From assembly GCA_049999765.1 (NCBI GenBank), contig JBNGIQ010009289.1, positions 51,585-108,365 on the forward strand: 56,781 nucleotides of DNA, read 5' to 3'. The position numbers and the translations under genes are program-made. Positions 24,642-34,618 of the stretch are shown here, piece by piece. Numbering within the stretch: position 1 is the first letter of the stretch; each line of letters begins with the position of its first letter. Source of the DNA: Phaeoceros laevis (Eukaryota > Anthocerotophyta > Anthocerotopsida > Notothyladales). The notes beneath the pieces were generated by a model. It had not been told where the DNA came from, made no database searches, and worked only from the letters and a program-made list of their open reading frames with translations.

Positions 24642-24689
24642 TATGTATCATGAGTCATACATAAGTATGTATCATGAGTCATACATAAG
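24642..24689. repeat. 24-bp tandem repeat, two copies
   Basis: The unit tatgtatcatgagtcatacataag is repeated exactly twice. A further inverted fragment (gactcatgag) follows at about 24711-24720. Confidence 0.8.
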
Positions 24690-25250
24690 TCTTCACTACA
24701 TATATGTGATGACTCATGAGATGAAGTAGGAAGTACTAAAAATAAGGTAATTATATTCTTGAACGTATTTGGTATTTAACATAATTAAAATTTTGAAAAA
24801 TAGAAATACGATATAATACGCCGCTTCCGAAGCTTGGGTTTGAAAAGAAGCCCCGTTTTTAACGTCAGACAAGTAACTTTCCCGCTCCCGTAAAATACGC
24901 TTCGGCAACTAAGCTTACATGTTTCCAAAAACTCCCCATTTCTAGTTTCAACTTAGTTAAAGGAATGGGTGATTCATTGAAATGAAATGAATCGCTTATT
25001 CATATGTAAGTTACTCGTAGTTAGTAAGTAGGAATGATAAGGTAACTTTCATTATATATTTTGGGAAAAAAATCAAAATACTGTATTTATACGATATGAT
25101 TTCGAAGTTACCACATTCTAGCTAGTTATGATTTCCCTTTCGTGCCCGCTGCCAAACTCAAAGATGCACGATGCACGCTCGTCGAGTGCCCAAGCCCACC
25201 ATCATTGCGCTATACTTGCTCGCCATCGCTCCACCCGCGAGTGCCCTAGC

Positions 25251-25358
25251 CCACCATCCCTCCCCTCCGCCATCGCCCACTCATGCGCGATTCTCAAAAT
25301 CTAACCACCATCCCTCCCCTCCGCCATCGCCCACTCATGCGCGATTCTCAAAATCTAA
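25251..25358. repeat. Exact 54-bp tandem duplication
   Basis: Two identical 54-bp units, 25251-25304 and 25305-25358, beginning ccaccatccctcccctcc and ending attctcaaaatctaa. Because the copies are identical the duplication is young. Confidence 0.9.
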
Positions 25359-25677
25359 GTAAGTGATGTAGTTAAGTAGGTAACTAAGTATGTATAGACA
25401 AGATCGTATATGGTGATATAAATACTTGTAAATACACCATACATACGGCGATTCCGATCCGCCATTTTTCAATGAAGCGTCCATTTGATGTCGCGTATGT
25501 AGCATAATAGCATTCCCGCTTCCGTATTTTATGCTTCGGCAACTAAGAGTTCCATGGCAAAAAATAAAATAACAGTGCCGCAAAAAAAAAGGTTTTTGAG
25601 GCCCGCAAACCTTAAGATGCCACCTAGGTTGCCTTCATGGCGGCCATGGCCTACTAGCCCGCACCCTTGCCTGCTAA

Positions 25678-26031
25678 GGCTGGTTTTCCATGTGCATGCT
25701 CAGGTTTTTTATGCAAAACTCTCTTAGAGGTGCCGGGTCCGGCTACTCGCAAGTGACCCGGTCAGGCAATCAAGAATAAGAGTCCGCGCGCACCCGACAG
25801 CGCATAATATAATGTCACGTATATAGAAACCGCCTATACGCGGTTCCTTCTCCTACCAGGTCACTTACGGACCTAGCAAAAATGTAGACACCACAAAAAA
25901 TAGACCCGTTAAGTTGTTGCCCGGTTGTCCAAAAATCAACCTTTATTTAGGACAATCCGGTTGCAGGCGCTTGTCGCCAAGTGAAACCTAGACCGGCCCC
26001 AGCCCGGGTTGAGGCACATGGAAAACCAGCC
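25678..26031. mobile_element. Tourist-like MITE (PIF/Harbinger type), 354 bp
   Basis: Terminal inverted repeats GGCTGGTTTTCCATGTGC (left) and its reverse complement (right) match over at least 18 bp. The element is flanked on both sides by TAA (25675-25677 and 26032-26034), the 3-bp target duplication typical of PIF/Harbinger elements. It has no coding capacity. The interior contains tandem-like accgg/gacccgg motifs. Family placement rests on the target duplication and the GG-starting ends. Confidence 0.82.
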
Positions 26032-26256
26032 TAAGGCACCCGTCCATGGCCTGCTTGGCATATGACCAGTGCCTACTAGGCATGCGGCTCTTGGCGCTCG
26101 GCCATGGCATGCCAGGCTCGCGGCCCTTGCTGCTAGGCGCTCTGACTTATAACTTCTAGCTATTTATTTAAGTTGAAAATGATTAAAACCACCCTACTCA
26201 CGTTTTTTATGCAAAGGTATTTCAAGAAACTTCATGAAACTTTTTAAAGTGGTGGT

Positions 26257-26382
<126 letters not shown>

Positions 26383-26439
26383 AAGAGCCGCACTACAACT
26401 TTCAAGGGCATTGAGCACGCCACCATTTCTCTGACCTAC

Positions 26440-26746
26440 TATCGATAAATGGGCAGCGGATGTCGCCAAGGTCCAGGCCACCTTAGAGCAGACCAAGGGG
26501 GAATTGCAGACACGAAATATGCGACACTTGAAGGACTTGAACACCACTCAACTCCAAGCACTTCTCAAGGACGACGACGTTGACGATACCATGGACGCAG
26601 ACGAAGAGGATGATTTCCAGAGAGCGTCGACGTCCCAGAAGCTTGTGATGCAGACCAACCTTCGGCATGACCAGATGATGCGGCATGCATGGTCTAACCC
26701 TCTGAAGTTCCAATCTTGTAGCATCCCGACCATACCTCGTATCTAA
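26440..26746 (+). pseudogene. Orphan coding-like fragment (acidic, helical)
   Basis: A plus-strand frame reads through WAADVAKVQATLEQTKGEL, MRHLKDLNTTQLQALLKDDD and an acidic stretch (DADEEDDFQ). The composition is that of a coiled-coil or helical protein, and no start, partner exon or family is recognised. It is probably a gene fragment or an exon of an unrecognised gene. Confidence 0.3.
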
Positions 26747-27360
26747 CCTCTTTTCTGAAGTCGAGCATTTATTCATATACCGGCACTTGCAACAACAGTT
26801 TTCCTGAGGAAGTTATGATCTCTACTGAGGCGTTATGACTGGCACTTGCACTTCCATGGACCGCATCTATTCAAACATGCTAACAACCGCACCACCTCAA
26901 TGCTGTTGTTTACATGGTAAGAAAGGCCACAACAATTGATGCTATAGGGTTCATCCACCTTCTTGTGGGAAGTAAGATCTCGAAAGGTGTCACATCCATC
27001 CAAAAAAGTAAGCAAATCATGTATTAGGTTAATATAAGACCCTTCCTCGAGTTGACCTCATTTATATGGAAATGGGTAGACCTGCAACATATTGTTGACT
27101 TTCAAACATGACCAGTTGCCTCTGATCAATCAATGCATATGTGTCTACAAATCTTGCTCTTTGAATTTTGAGATTGCTCTTAGACTATATATCACGGCTT
27201 GTTCTTCTGTCTGCCCATCATCCAGGTTTAGTATCGCTTCTCAGCTCCCCTACTGTCCATCCCTAACAACTGCGAAGATCAACACATCTTCTTTCCGTCT
27301 CTAAACCTTCAGGTGAAGCTCTACTATTTGATTTCTTGAACAACAAACAAAGTTCGGTTC

Positions 27361-27737
27361 CTATTTCATGGAGACGCTGTTCAGACCGAAACACGACTTC
27401 CCTATTCCNNNNNNNNNNNNNNNNNNNNNNNNNNNNNNNNNNNNNNNNNNNNNNNNNNNNNNNNNNNNNNNNNNNNNNNNNNNNNNNNNNNNNNNNNNNN
27501 NNNNNNNNTATTTCATGGAGACGCTGTTCAGACCGAAACACGACTTCCCTATTCCCGGCGTTCCAATAATGTGGAAACTCTTTCGGAGGAACTCCGGCTT
27601 CGGGTCAGGAACTACACTAGCTTTGCCTTCAAGAAACCGTTGGAAATACTTACTCAGAAAGTCATAAGTGGGGTGTCTCCACAGGGGCAAGCTTTTGGTA
27701 CCGAGAAAGTTAATCTTGATCACCGGCTCTTCAATTG
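27361..27737 (-). pseudogene. P-loop protein gene fragment, 3' side of the retrotransposon insertion
   Basis: Minus-strand coding sequence directly abutting the LTR element. It reads EPVIKINFLGTKSLPLWRH, then YDFLSKYFQRFLEG, then a Walker A motif GTPGIGKS (about 27535-27564), and stops shortly after at a TAG. The arrangement of a short linker followed by a GTPGIGKS P-loop recalls the Crinkler/RHS-like NTPases known from oomycetes, fungi and some plants; that assignment is tentative. The 100-N gap lies just after the P-loop, so the downstream end is not trustworthy. The same frame continues beyond the other LTR (33284-33403). Confidence 0.6.
27409..27508. other. Assembly gap (100 N) with duplicated flanks
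   Basis: The 47 bp left of the gap (27362-27408) are identical to the 47 bp right of it (27509-27555). This is what unmerged overlapping contig ends produce, so the real gap may be zero or negative. Confidence 0.9.
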
Positions 27738-27937
27738 TGTCACGTCTCCCGAAAACCGGTCCTTGCTTAGGGTTTTGGAATACGTTAAATAGTTCGGTAA
27801 CTACCAGTTTGACCCAAGTTCATTCGACCGCATACTCGACCGGTTATGTCTTGCAAGCTAACTTATAACCTGAAATACGAACAACCCTATTTACACCTGG
27901 TCCACAATATATGCCTGAAAATATCTAATTCGTGACA
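27738..27937 (-). repeat. 3' LTR of the chromovirus (left copy)
   Basis: 200 bp, beginning tgtcacgtctccc and ending ttcgtgaca in plus-strand reading. It matches the right LTR with 9 substitutions and no indel. Confidence 0.95.
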
Positions 27938-28783
27938 GCTGCTCCCGGGGGGCGAGAGGTCTCGTCCTCCAGACCAGGGATTGGATGAAGCCGGAGGTAA
28001 TCGTCCAAGGCCGAGCAATCCTGCACGGCCGGGAGGGGCTCCCAAGTGGCATCTTCCACCGGGTACTCTCGCCATAAGACAAGAAACTGCAACTGCCGCC
28101 TGCAAATTCGATGCCGGAGAAGACGCTCCACCTCAAATTCTTGAGCGTCACCAAGTAATACTGGTGCAGGGCGATCTGGTGGTTTGCCCTGATAAAGACG
28201 AAGGAGTGATACATGAAAGACTGGATGGCATTTCATCTGACTGGGGAGCTCAAGGCGATAAGCAACTGGACCAATGCGCTCTTGAATTCTGAATGGGCCA
28301 ACCCACCTATCAGCAAGCTTGGGGACCCCTGCTCCTGCTATATCAAGATACTTCGTGGAAAGGAGATCCAGATCACCCTCCTTGTAGGAAACATCCCTAC
28401 GCTTCCTATTCGCTTGCTGCTGCTGCCTGTTCTGCGCATCAATGGCGCACTGCCGAGCTTGCTGCAAGATATCAGCCCTAAGTTGTAAAAAATCTCTAGC
28501 AGCCTGGACATGACCTGCTGCAGGAATTGGAGCATCAAGAAGTGTGCAAGGATGGTGGTAGGAGTTCATAAAGAACGGGGTCACCTTGGTCGATGTATTT
28601 GTTGCATTGTTGTGAGCAAATTCCACCAAGTATAGAAATTCTGACCAATCTTCTTGGCGTGTGCTGACAAAGGCACGCAGCATATCTTCAGCCTCTTGAT
28701 TGATGCGCTCCGTGGCTCCATCAGATTCTGGATGGTTGGCAGTGGATAGTCGGAGCTTGGTGCGTAATCCTCTATGAAGAGCC
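27938..28783 (-). pseudogene. Integrase C-terminal part with chromodomain
   Basis: Continuation of the pol frame. It carries the integrase C-terminal GPY/F-type region (WVGPFRIQERIGPVAYRLEL, HPVFHVSLLRLY) and ends in a chromodomain (FEVERLLRHR, FLVLWREYPVEDATWEPL). The chromodomain targets integration to particular chromatin. The frame enters from the preceding segment through one stop codon. Confidence 0.9.
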
Positions 28784-28785
28784 TC

Positions 28786-29439
28786 CTAAAAATTAGAAGT
28801 AAATCGGGAGTCCCGATCACTAACTAAGGACCTGGGCAAGCCATGAAGCCTATAAACATTCTTCAAGAATAGATCAGCTGCTTCGACAGCGGTGCATTTT
28901 TCAATAGTAGGAGCCATATGGATCATTTTACTCAGCTTGTCAACAAAGACAAGAATGGCATCATACCCACATGATGGCGGAAGTCCCACAATAAAATCTA
29001 GTGTTACCTGCTCCCACGGTTCTAAAGGCACTGGAAGGGGTTGGAGCAGACCTGCAGGACGTTGCCTGGATGGTTTTGTCCTTTGGCAGACATCACAACA
29101 TATTACCATATCTTGTACATCTCGCCGTAAGGTCTTCCAATAATAACTGCGTTCCAGTAACTGGACTGTCCTGTGAATGCCCAGGTGGCCTGCCGAAGGT
29201 GTATGGTGAGCTTCCTGCATCAAGGCGAGGCGGACATGAGGTAGATTAGGAATATACAGCCTACCCTGCCATGTTAGAAGGCCATCAGGCCTGGTGCTCC
29301 AATCAGTTGCACCTGCAGCAATAGCCTTAGAGGCATCCCGAGCATCAGAATCAATAGTGAGGGCAGCTGAAATCTCATCATACCATCCAGGCTGTCCCAC
29401 TAACACTGTTTGGACTGCATCCAGTTCTACTCTACTCAA
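28786..29439 (-). pseudogene. Integrase core segment of the chromovirus
   Basis: Shows the N-terminal zinc-binding HHCC motif (HHTPSAGHLGIHRT and CCDVCQRTK) and the start of the catalytic core (LDFIVGLPPS, the first Asp; LVSDRDSRFTS, the second). The segment ends at a nonsense codon after the second catalytic Asp, so the DDE triad is split. Confidence 0.92.
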
Positions 29440-30978
29440 GGCATCTGCTGCTTTGTTCTCATTGCCTCGTTTGTACTTAACCTGAAAGGTAAATTGCTAG
29501 AAATACTCTAACCATCGGGCCCGCTTACGGGAAAGTAGAGGTTGCGTTTGTAAGAATACCAATGGACTATGGTCTGTTTCGAGAGTGAAGGCTGTTCCTT
29601 CAACATAGCAACGTCATTGCTTCAAAGCTAGGACCTGGGCCAATGTTTCCTTTTCGTGGGTTGCCCAGTTGAGCTCTGCACCCTTCAACTTGCGACTGAA
29701 ATATGCAACGGGCTGTACCCCTTTTCCTGTGTCTTGTTGCAAAACAGCCCCCACAGCCTTGTCAGAAGCATCAGTTGCAATGATAAAAGGGTAGTCCATG
29801 TTTGGATATGCAAGTAAATGGATGTTGCTCAATGCATCCTTTAAAACCTTGAAGGCTACTGCTTCTTCCTGACCCCATCACCATTCCTGCTTGTGCTGAA
29901 GCAATGCAGTGAGGGGGGCAGCCTTCTTGGCGAAGCCCTCCACGAATTTACGATAATAGGACACTAGGCCAAGAAACGACTGTAAGTCTTTAACATTACG
30001 AGGCTGGGGCCAAGCTCTAACAGCAGCTACCTTATTTGGATCTACACGAACCCCATCGTGATCTATAATGTGGCCAAGATACTCCATAGATGATGTAAAG
30101 AACTCACATTTTGAAGCTTGAGCATATAGTTGATGTGTTCTAAGTCGATCGAAGACTTGCTGCAACTTATACAAGTGTTCCTGTTTGGTTCGACTATAAG
30201 CAAGCACATCATCGAAGTACACCATTACACCTTGCCCGATTAAATCCCCGAAAACATCATTCATTAGTGACTGGAAGGTAGCTGGTGCGTTCACTAATCC
30301 AAAGCTCATGACAAGCCACTCATAGTGGCCGTACCTCGTGCTGAACGCCGTCTTCTCCACATCTTCAGGTGCTACGCGGATTTGGTGATAACCTGCAGCC
30401 AAGTCCAACTTGGAAAAGTAACGTGCCCCTATCAGTTGCTCTAAGATCTCATCTATGCGTGGCAAGGGAAAACTGTTACGCTTTGTTATGTTGTTGAGGC
30501 CCCGATAGTCCATACACATGCGCAATCCACCATTTTTCTTGCGAGAAAATAAGATAGGTGCGGCGTAAGGGGATTTAGAAGGTCGGATATAACCTTTCTT
30601 GAGAAGCTCTTCGGTCTGCCTCCTAGCTTCTGCGAGCTCCAATGGCGACATCCGATATGGAGGCCTGTGGGATGGCTTCGTGCAACCCTCCACCAACTCA
30701 ACCTTGTGATCCACCTCTCGGTGTGGTGGCAGACCTGGAGGGAGCCCATCAACCACCACATCGCAATTATTATCAAGAAGTTGCTGGATGTCTGGGTCTG
30801 GATGCTTACGGTGGTCAGTAGGCTGGATTTTGTCAACTGTCCGCTCCTTTATGATGAACAAAAAGGCTTCAGTTCCTGGCTGCTGCAGGTCTCGCCGTAT
30901 CATTCGAGCTGTTACATGCTGCACAGTGATTGCTGGTGACGCATTTGCCCTGCAAAGTCTCTATGCTCGAACAACAAC
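29440..30978 (-). pseudogene. Reverse transcriptase and RNase H segments
   Basis: RT at about 30924-29878 has YRMSPLELAE, LRMCMDYRGLN, the catalytic YFDD box (MVYFDDVLAYS) and FLGLVSYYRKF. RNase H follows at about 29832-29500 in the same frame (IIATDASDKAVGAVL, FSRKLKGAE, THEKETLA). Single nonsense codons lie at 29878-29880 and 29614-29616, and further ones at about 29494 and between the protease and the RT. Confidence 0.93.
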
Positions 30979-31398
30979 CTACTCCTGCCCAAATCTTAGA
31001 AGTAGCTCCCTAGTACTCCAAATAATAGCAGGATCATGCTGCTTAAGCCATGGCATGCCTAAAATAATATCATACTCCTTTCTGAGATCTGTAACAGTGA
31101 AATGCATAGAAGAAACGAATTTCCCTAGTCTGAGGTTTACCTTTCTGCTTAAGGTAGCCGGTGCAGTAGTTTGTGTACCATTAGCCATATCTACTACTCC
31201 ACAAACTTGGCCAGTATCAACCTGCAGTCGCTTTGCTAGTTCCCTGGACATGAAGTTGCTGCTAGCCCCGCAGTCTATTAACACTTGACAATGGCTTCCA
31301 TTAATTTTACCTCGTACCTTAAACAGCTCACATACCTCCATCTGTGTAGTGCACTCTTGCTGCTTCTGGTTGGGATGTTTGGTACCCCCAGTGGCCAT
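30979..31398 (-). pseudogene. Retroviral-type aspartic protease
   Basis: The active site is LIDCGASSNF, where most relatives have D(S/T)GA, and the flap and ILGMPWLKQHDP block are typical of gypsy proteases. The frame opens 9 bases downstream of the gag stop and in a different frame from gag. Confidence 0.9.
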
Positions 31399-31409
31399 CC
31401 CTGCTACTA

Positions 31410-32645
31410 CTAGGGGCTGTCGTTTACTGACTCAGATGAGGCACCCTCCTCATGTTGCTGTGAGCACTCACAAGATTGAACATCTGCTGCATTTAACTGT
31501 CGGGACTGCCAGCGCTGCTTGTTGCCCCGCCCTGTCGGGGGGTTTCCTCGACCTGCTGGTGTAGGGTTTCCTCGCCCCCTGCCTCTGCCAGCTCCAGGCC
31601 TTGGGCATGCTGGAGGTTTCGAGCAATCACTAGCTCGGTGCCCCCATTCATTGCAGTTGTAGCAATTACCACGGAACTCCATCGCACCCAGCTCCATGGG
31701 TGTTGGACCGCTTGAGCTTGCCTCTGCTGCTGGTGGCCTGCGACTACTCCAGCCTGCCCAATTCCAGGACCTTGTCCCATACATCAACGCTTCTGTACGC
31801 TCTGCAATTAGTATCGCCTCTTGTAAGGTAGCAGGATTGTGGATTTGTACCTCTCGTTTGATTGCCTCCTTCAATCCGTCTTTGTACCTATCCACCTTAT
31901 CATCCTCCAGCATGTCCGGGATGTTCAGAATTATGTCTAAGAATTTAGAAGTGTAGGTGGCCACTGATCTCCTCTGAAAGGTCCTCTTAAGCTTGTCTCT
32001 AACCACCAGTCGACTTTCTAACGGGACAAACTAGGCACGGATGCTAGCTAGAAAATCCTCCAATGTCACCAAACGCGGCATTACACCCCGTTGCACTTGG
32101 TTCTCTCTATGAATCCACCATATCAGTGCAGGCCCCTTGAGAAACGTCGTAGCTAAGGCCACCTGGCTGATTTCTGGAACAGCCCGCAAGAGCATGTACG
32201 TTCGTACCTGGTGCATCCACTGCTCGATGAGAGCAGCGTCCCTCTGCCCATCATACGGGTCAGGTGCCTTTGCCTTCACCGGGGCCATTCCCTCTTGCGC
32301 CTGGGCTGCGGCCCCCATGGGAGCCACTACATTTTGCACTGCGGCCTGCTGCACCTCGGCGGCCTGCTGGGTGGCGACCTGCTACATTGTGGCCGCCTGT
32401 GCCACAGCCGCCTGCTGGGCCGAGGCATGCTGTGCTGCCTCTGCTTGCACCGTAGCAGCCTCCCTTTCCGATGCTGCCGTCTCCGCCGCCTCCTTTGCTC
32501 GCTTCGCAGCCTCCTGCTGATCAAACAACATCATCTCCAGCTCAATAATCCTTGCTTCTCGTTTCTCCAGTAGGCGCAAGGCCTCAGCTATGCTCGTGGG
32601 TAGGGGGCTCTGCTCCGAGCCCTCCTCAAACTCTCCCATGTTCAC
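31410..32645 (-). pseudogene. gag (capsid/nucleocapsid) remnant
   Basis: One reading frame from 32645, broken by stops near 32382 and 32031. It contains an Ala/Gln-rich N-terminal coiled coil, the capsid-like region (DPYDGQRDAALIEQWMHQV, KGPALIWWIHRENQ) and a CCHC zinc knuckle CYNCNEWGHRASDC followed by an Arg/Gly-rich tail. Confidence 0.9.
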
Positions 32646-32930
32646 TCCTGCAGCGTACCTATAGAAACTCCTTCACGTCCTCGCGCCTTCAAATTTACGC
32701 CTTCACGCCCTCTCGCGCACCGTGCCGCATAAAAAAAAACACACCCCCTCCTTGTGCCGCGCGCCTTGTGCCTGGCCAGGCCTTCCACCAACTAAGAATG
32801 CACTCCTGATGGCGTCACCACCTTGGGTAGCTCGCCACCCGGTCAGATCGTGGCCGGGTCAACACCTCAAAAAGGATACAAGCCTCACGCCACGCTCTTG
32901 AGTGTCCCGTGCTCTTGAATGCGTACAAAT

Positions 32931-32940
32931 NNNNNNNNNN
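32931..32940. other. Assembly gap (10 N) with duplicated flanks
   Basis: The 26 bp left of the gap (32905-32930) are identical to the 26 bp right of it (32941-32966). The surrounding sequence also repeats the unit ctcacgccacgctcttgagt, so this is a short tandem repeat the assembly could not close. It lies in the untranslated leader between the PBS and gag. Confidence 0.85.
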
Positions 32941-33067
32941 TCCCGTGCTCTTGAATGCGTACAAATCTCACGCCACGCTCTTGAGTGCATACAAATCTGA
33001 GGATCTTAGCTCTCGGTGACGGTCAACATTCCTCGGTGTGACCATATTGCCTGCTTACATGCAGACC

Positions 33068-33080
33068 GGCTCTGATACCA
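33068..33080 (-). promoter_or_regulatory. Primer-binding site (initiator tRNA-Met type)
   Basis: Read on the minus strand, TGGTATCAGAGCC follows the 5' LTR after three bases. This is the standard complement of the 3' end of initiator tRNA-Met used by most plant LTR retrotransposons. Confidence 0.93.
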
Positions 33081-33083
33081 AAA

Positions 33084-33283
33084 TGTCACGTCTCCCGAAA
33101 ACCGATCCTTGCTTAGGGCTTTGGAATACGTTAAATAGTTTGGTAACTACCAGTTTGACCCAAGTTCATTCGACCGCATACTCGACCAGTTATGTCTTGC
33201 CAGCTAACTTGTAACCTGAAATATGAACAACCCTATTTACACCTGCTCCACAATATATGCCTGAAAATATCTAATTCGTAACA
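33084..33283 (-). repeat. 5' LTR of the chromovirus (right copy)
   Basis: 200 bp, partner of the left LTR with 9 substitutions. It would carry the promoter of the element. Confidence 0.95.
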
Positions 33284-33403
33284 AATTGCTGCAGTTGCTG
33301 CGTTTATCTCGACCACGATCTTCTGGGCAAACACCAAATATTCTAGATCTGTAGCTCGCGCAAGCCTCGTGCTTGATCTCTATCATTATACATGGTTCTC
33401 GAG
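33284..33403 (-). pseudogene. P-loop protein gene fragment, 5' side of the retrotransposon insertion
   Basis: Minus-strand frame reading ATDLEYLVFAQKIVVEINAA up to the target duplication. It stays open, in the same frame, into the fragment on the other side (27737 downward), so both belonged to one exon before insertion. An in-frame stop lies just upstream (about 33370), beside an AG that could be a splice acceptor. No upstream exon was identified. Confidence 0.55.
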
Positions 33404-34618
33404 TCAGTCAGGACCTGTCGCAACGTGAGTCAAGTCTGTCGTGCTGTAGGGAGATTCCACAAAAATGGTCTTTGCTTGCAGACTTCTAGTCGATATATTA
33501 ACTACTTACTAAGCCGCACACATGTATACAAAGCCAAAAAAATGTGAACAAAACAGGTAGCCAGTTACCTTGTATAAAACTCGCCTATGCACATGCCTCT
33601 AGCACAGGGATTCAGATTTGGCAATGCACAAAGACAATGCTCTGGCAAGCAATCAGCTTACAGCAAAGCGTCCCATAAGACAAAGCAAATCCAGCTACAC
33701 AGCGCAGCCTGGCTGCCTTGTGTAGCTGGCTGAAAGCGCCGTTGCAAGCTCACAGTCGCAGATGGCGCTCTGCCTTCAATTGTCGCCGCCGCACAGCTTG
33801 CTGGTGCCTTCCCGAGGCCGACTGATCGGCTCCTAATTAAAGCCCAGCTGGCCCTGACGGCATGCCAAATTGAGCGGGCAGCCTTTAATCTACGCTATTT
33901 ATCTACCTAGACATGCTACTGGTAACCTGCATGTCTATCCTTGGCCCTACGGCTTATTAAGACCTGAGCCTAACCACAGGTGAACTATAGTGATTCATAG
34001 ACCTGGATCTAACCACGGCATGACAGACCTCATGCGCCAGAGTTCCAGGGTTAAGTCAATACCCGGTATCACTGCCTAGTGGTAGGTGGCGTGCTAATAA
34101 GGGCATAGGTGATATGTCCTTCAAGCTTATCTAATGACGAGCATGAGCTCCCCTACAAAAAGCTCAAAAAAAAGAAACTTCCTCATACTTGTTTATTAGG
34201 TCTTTCTTGTTGGATTAGTGGATGCCATCGCGGAGGGATGCCGGTGCAAGTAATATATAGTCATGTACGGACCTATTGCTGACTCAGTTTGAGACTCAGG
34301 GTTAGAGTTAGGGGTTTAGCTTAGTTGAAATTATTAGCTGCGGGCTCGCGAGTCGGAACTTGACACGATGACACCTAATACCTGTCCTGACATAATAATT
34401 GAGACATTCCTATAATGAAAATATACTTTAGAAATGTAGCGCCGCACTGCTGGCAAAACCTTGTGTGGATCGGCTTTACACGCTTTTTCAGCCGGAGCGT
34501 TCTCGGCGGGTTCTCGCCACAACCCGCGGATTGGTAGATAGATAGAAGGTAGATAGCCTTTGTGGAGAGAGTCGGGGTACAAGAGCACATTACAGTGTTT
34601 GCCGGCGTACCGCGAGCG
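33404..34618. other. Intergenic, upstream of the PP2C gene
   Basis: No gene recognised. Short stretches of unique, moderately AT-rich sequence; the last ~100 bp are the PP2C promoter and 5' UTR. Confidence 0.4.

Larger units (their letters stand above)
23331..25677. other. AT-rich gene-poor region with small repeats
   Basis: No gene is supported. The segment is AT-rich and carries the foldback pair, hairpin and tandem repeats listed separately. A short open frame at about 25171-25358 is only the in-frame reading of the 54-bp tandem duplication and is not regarded as a gene. Confidence 0.5.
27733..33288 (-). mobile_element. Complete but coding-dead Ty3/gypsy chromovirus retrotransposon
   Basis: LTR element of about 5.55 kb (27738-33283) on the minus strand, flanked by the 5-bp target duplication AATTG (27733-27737 and 33284-33288). 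Both LTRs are 200 bp and start TGTCACG. The iMet-type primer-binding site lies next to the right LTR. Order in element sense: LTR, PBS, gag, protease, RT, RNase H, integrase, chromodomain, LTR; that is the Metaviridae order, and the chromodomain places it among chromoviruses. The two LTRs differ at 9 of 200 positions, 7 of them transitions. The gag frame is interrupted by two stops and the pol frame by at least five, with no frameshift inside either. The element is not autonomous. Confidence 0.96.

Noticed and set aside
24150-25358. A CRISPR-like array from the clustered short repeats
   Set aside because: The repeats are unrelated to each other, tandem rather than spaced, and the genome is eukaryotic.
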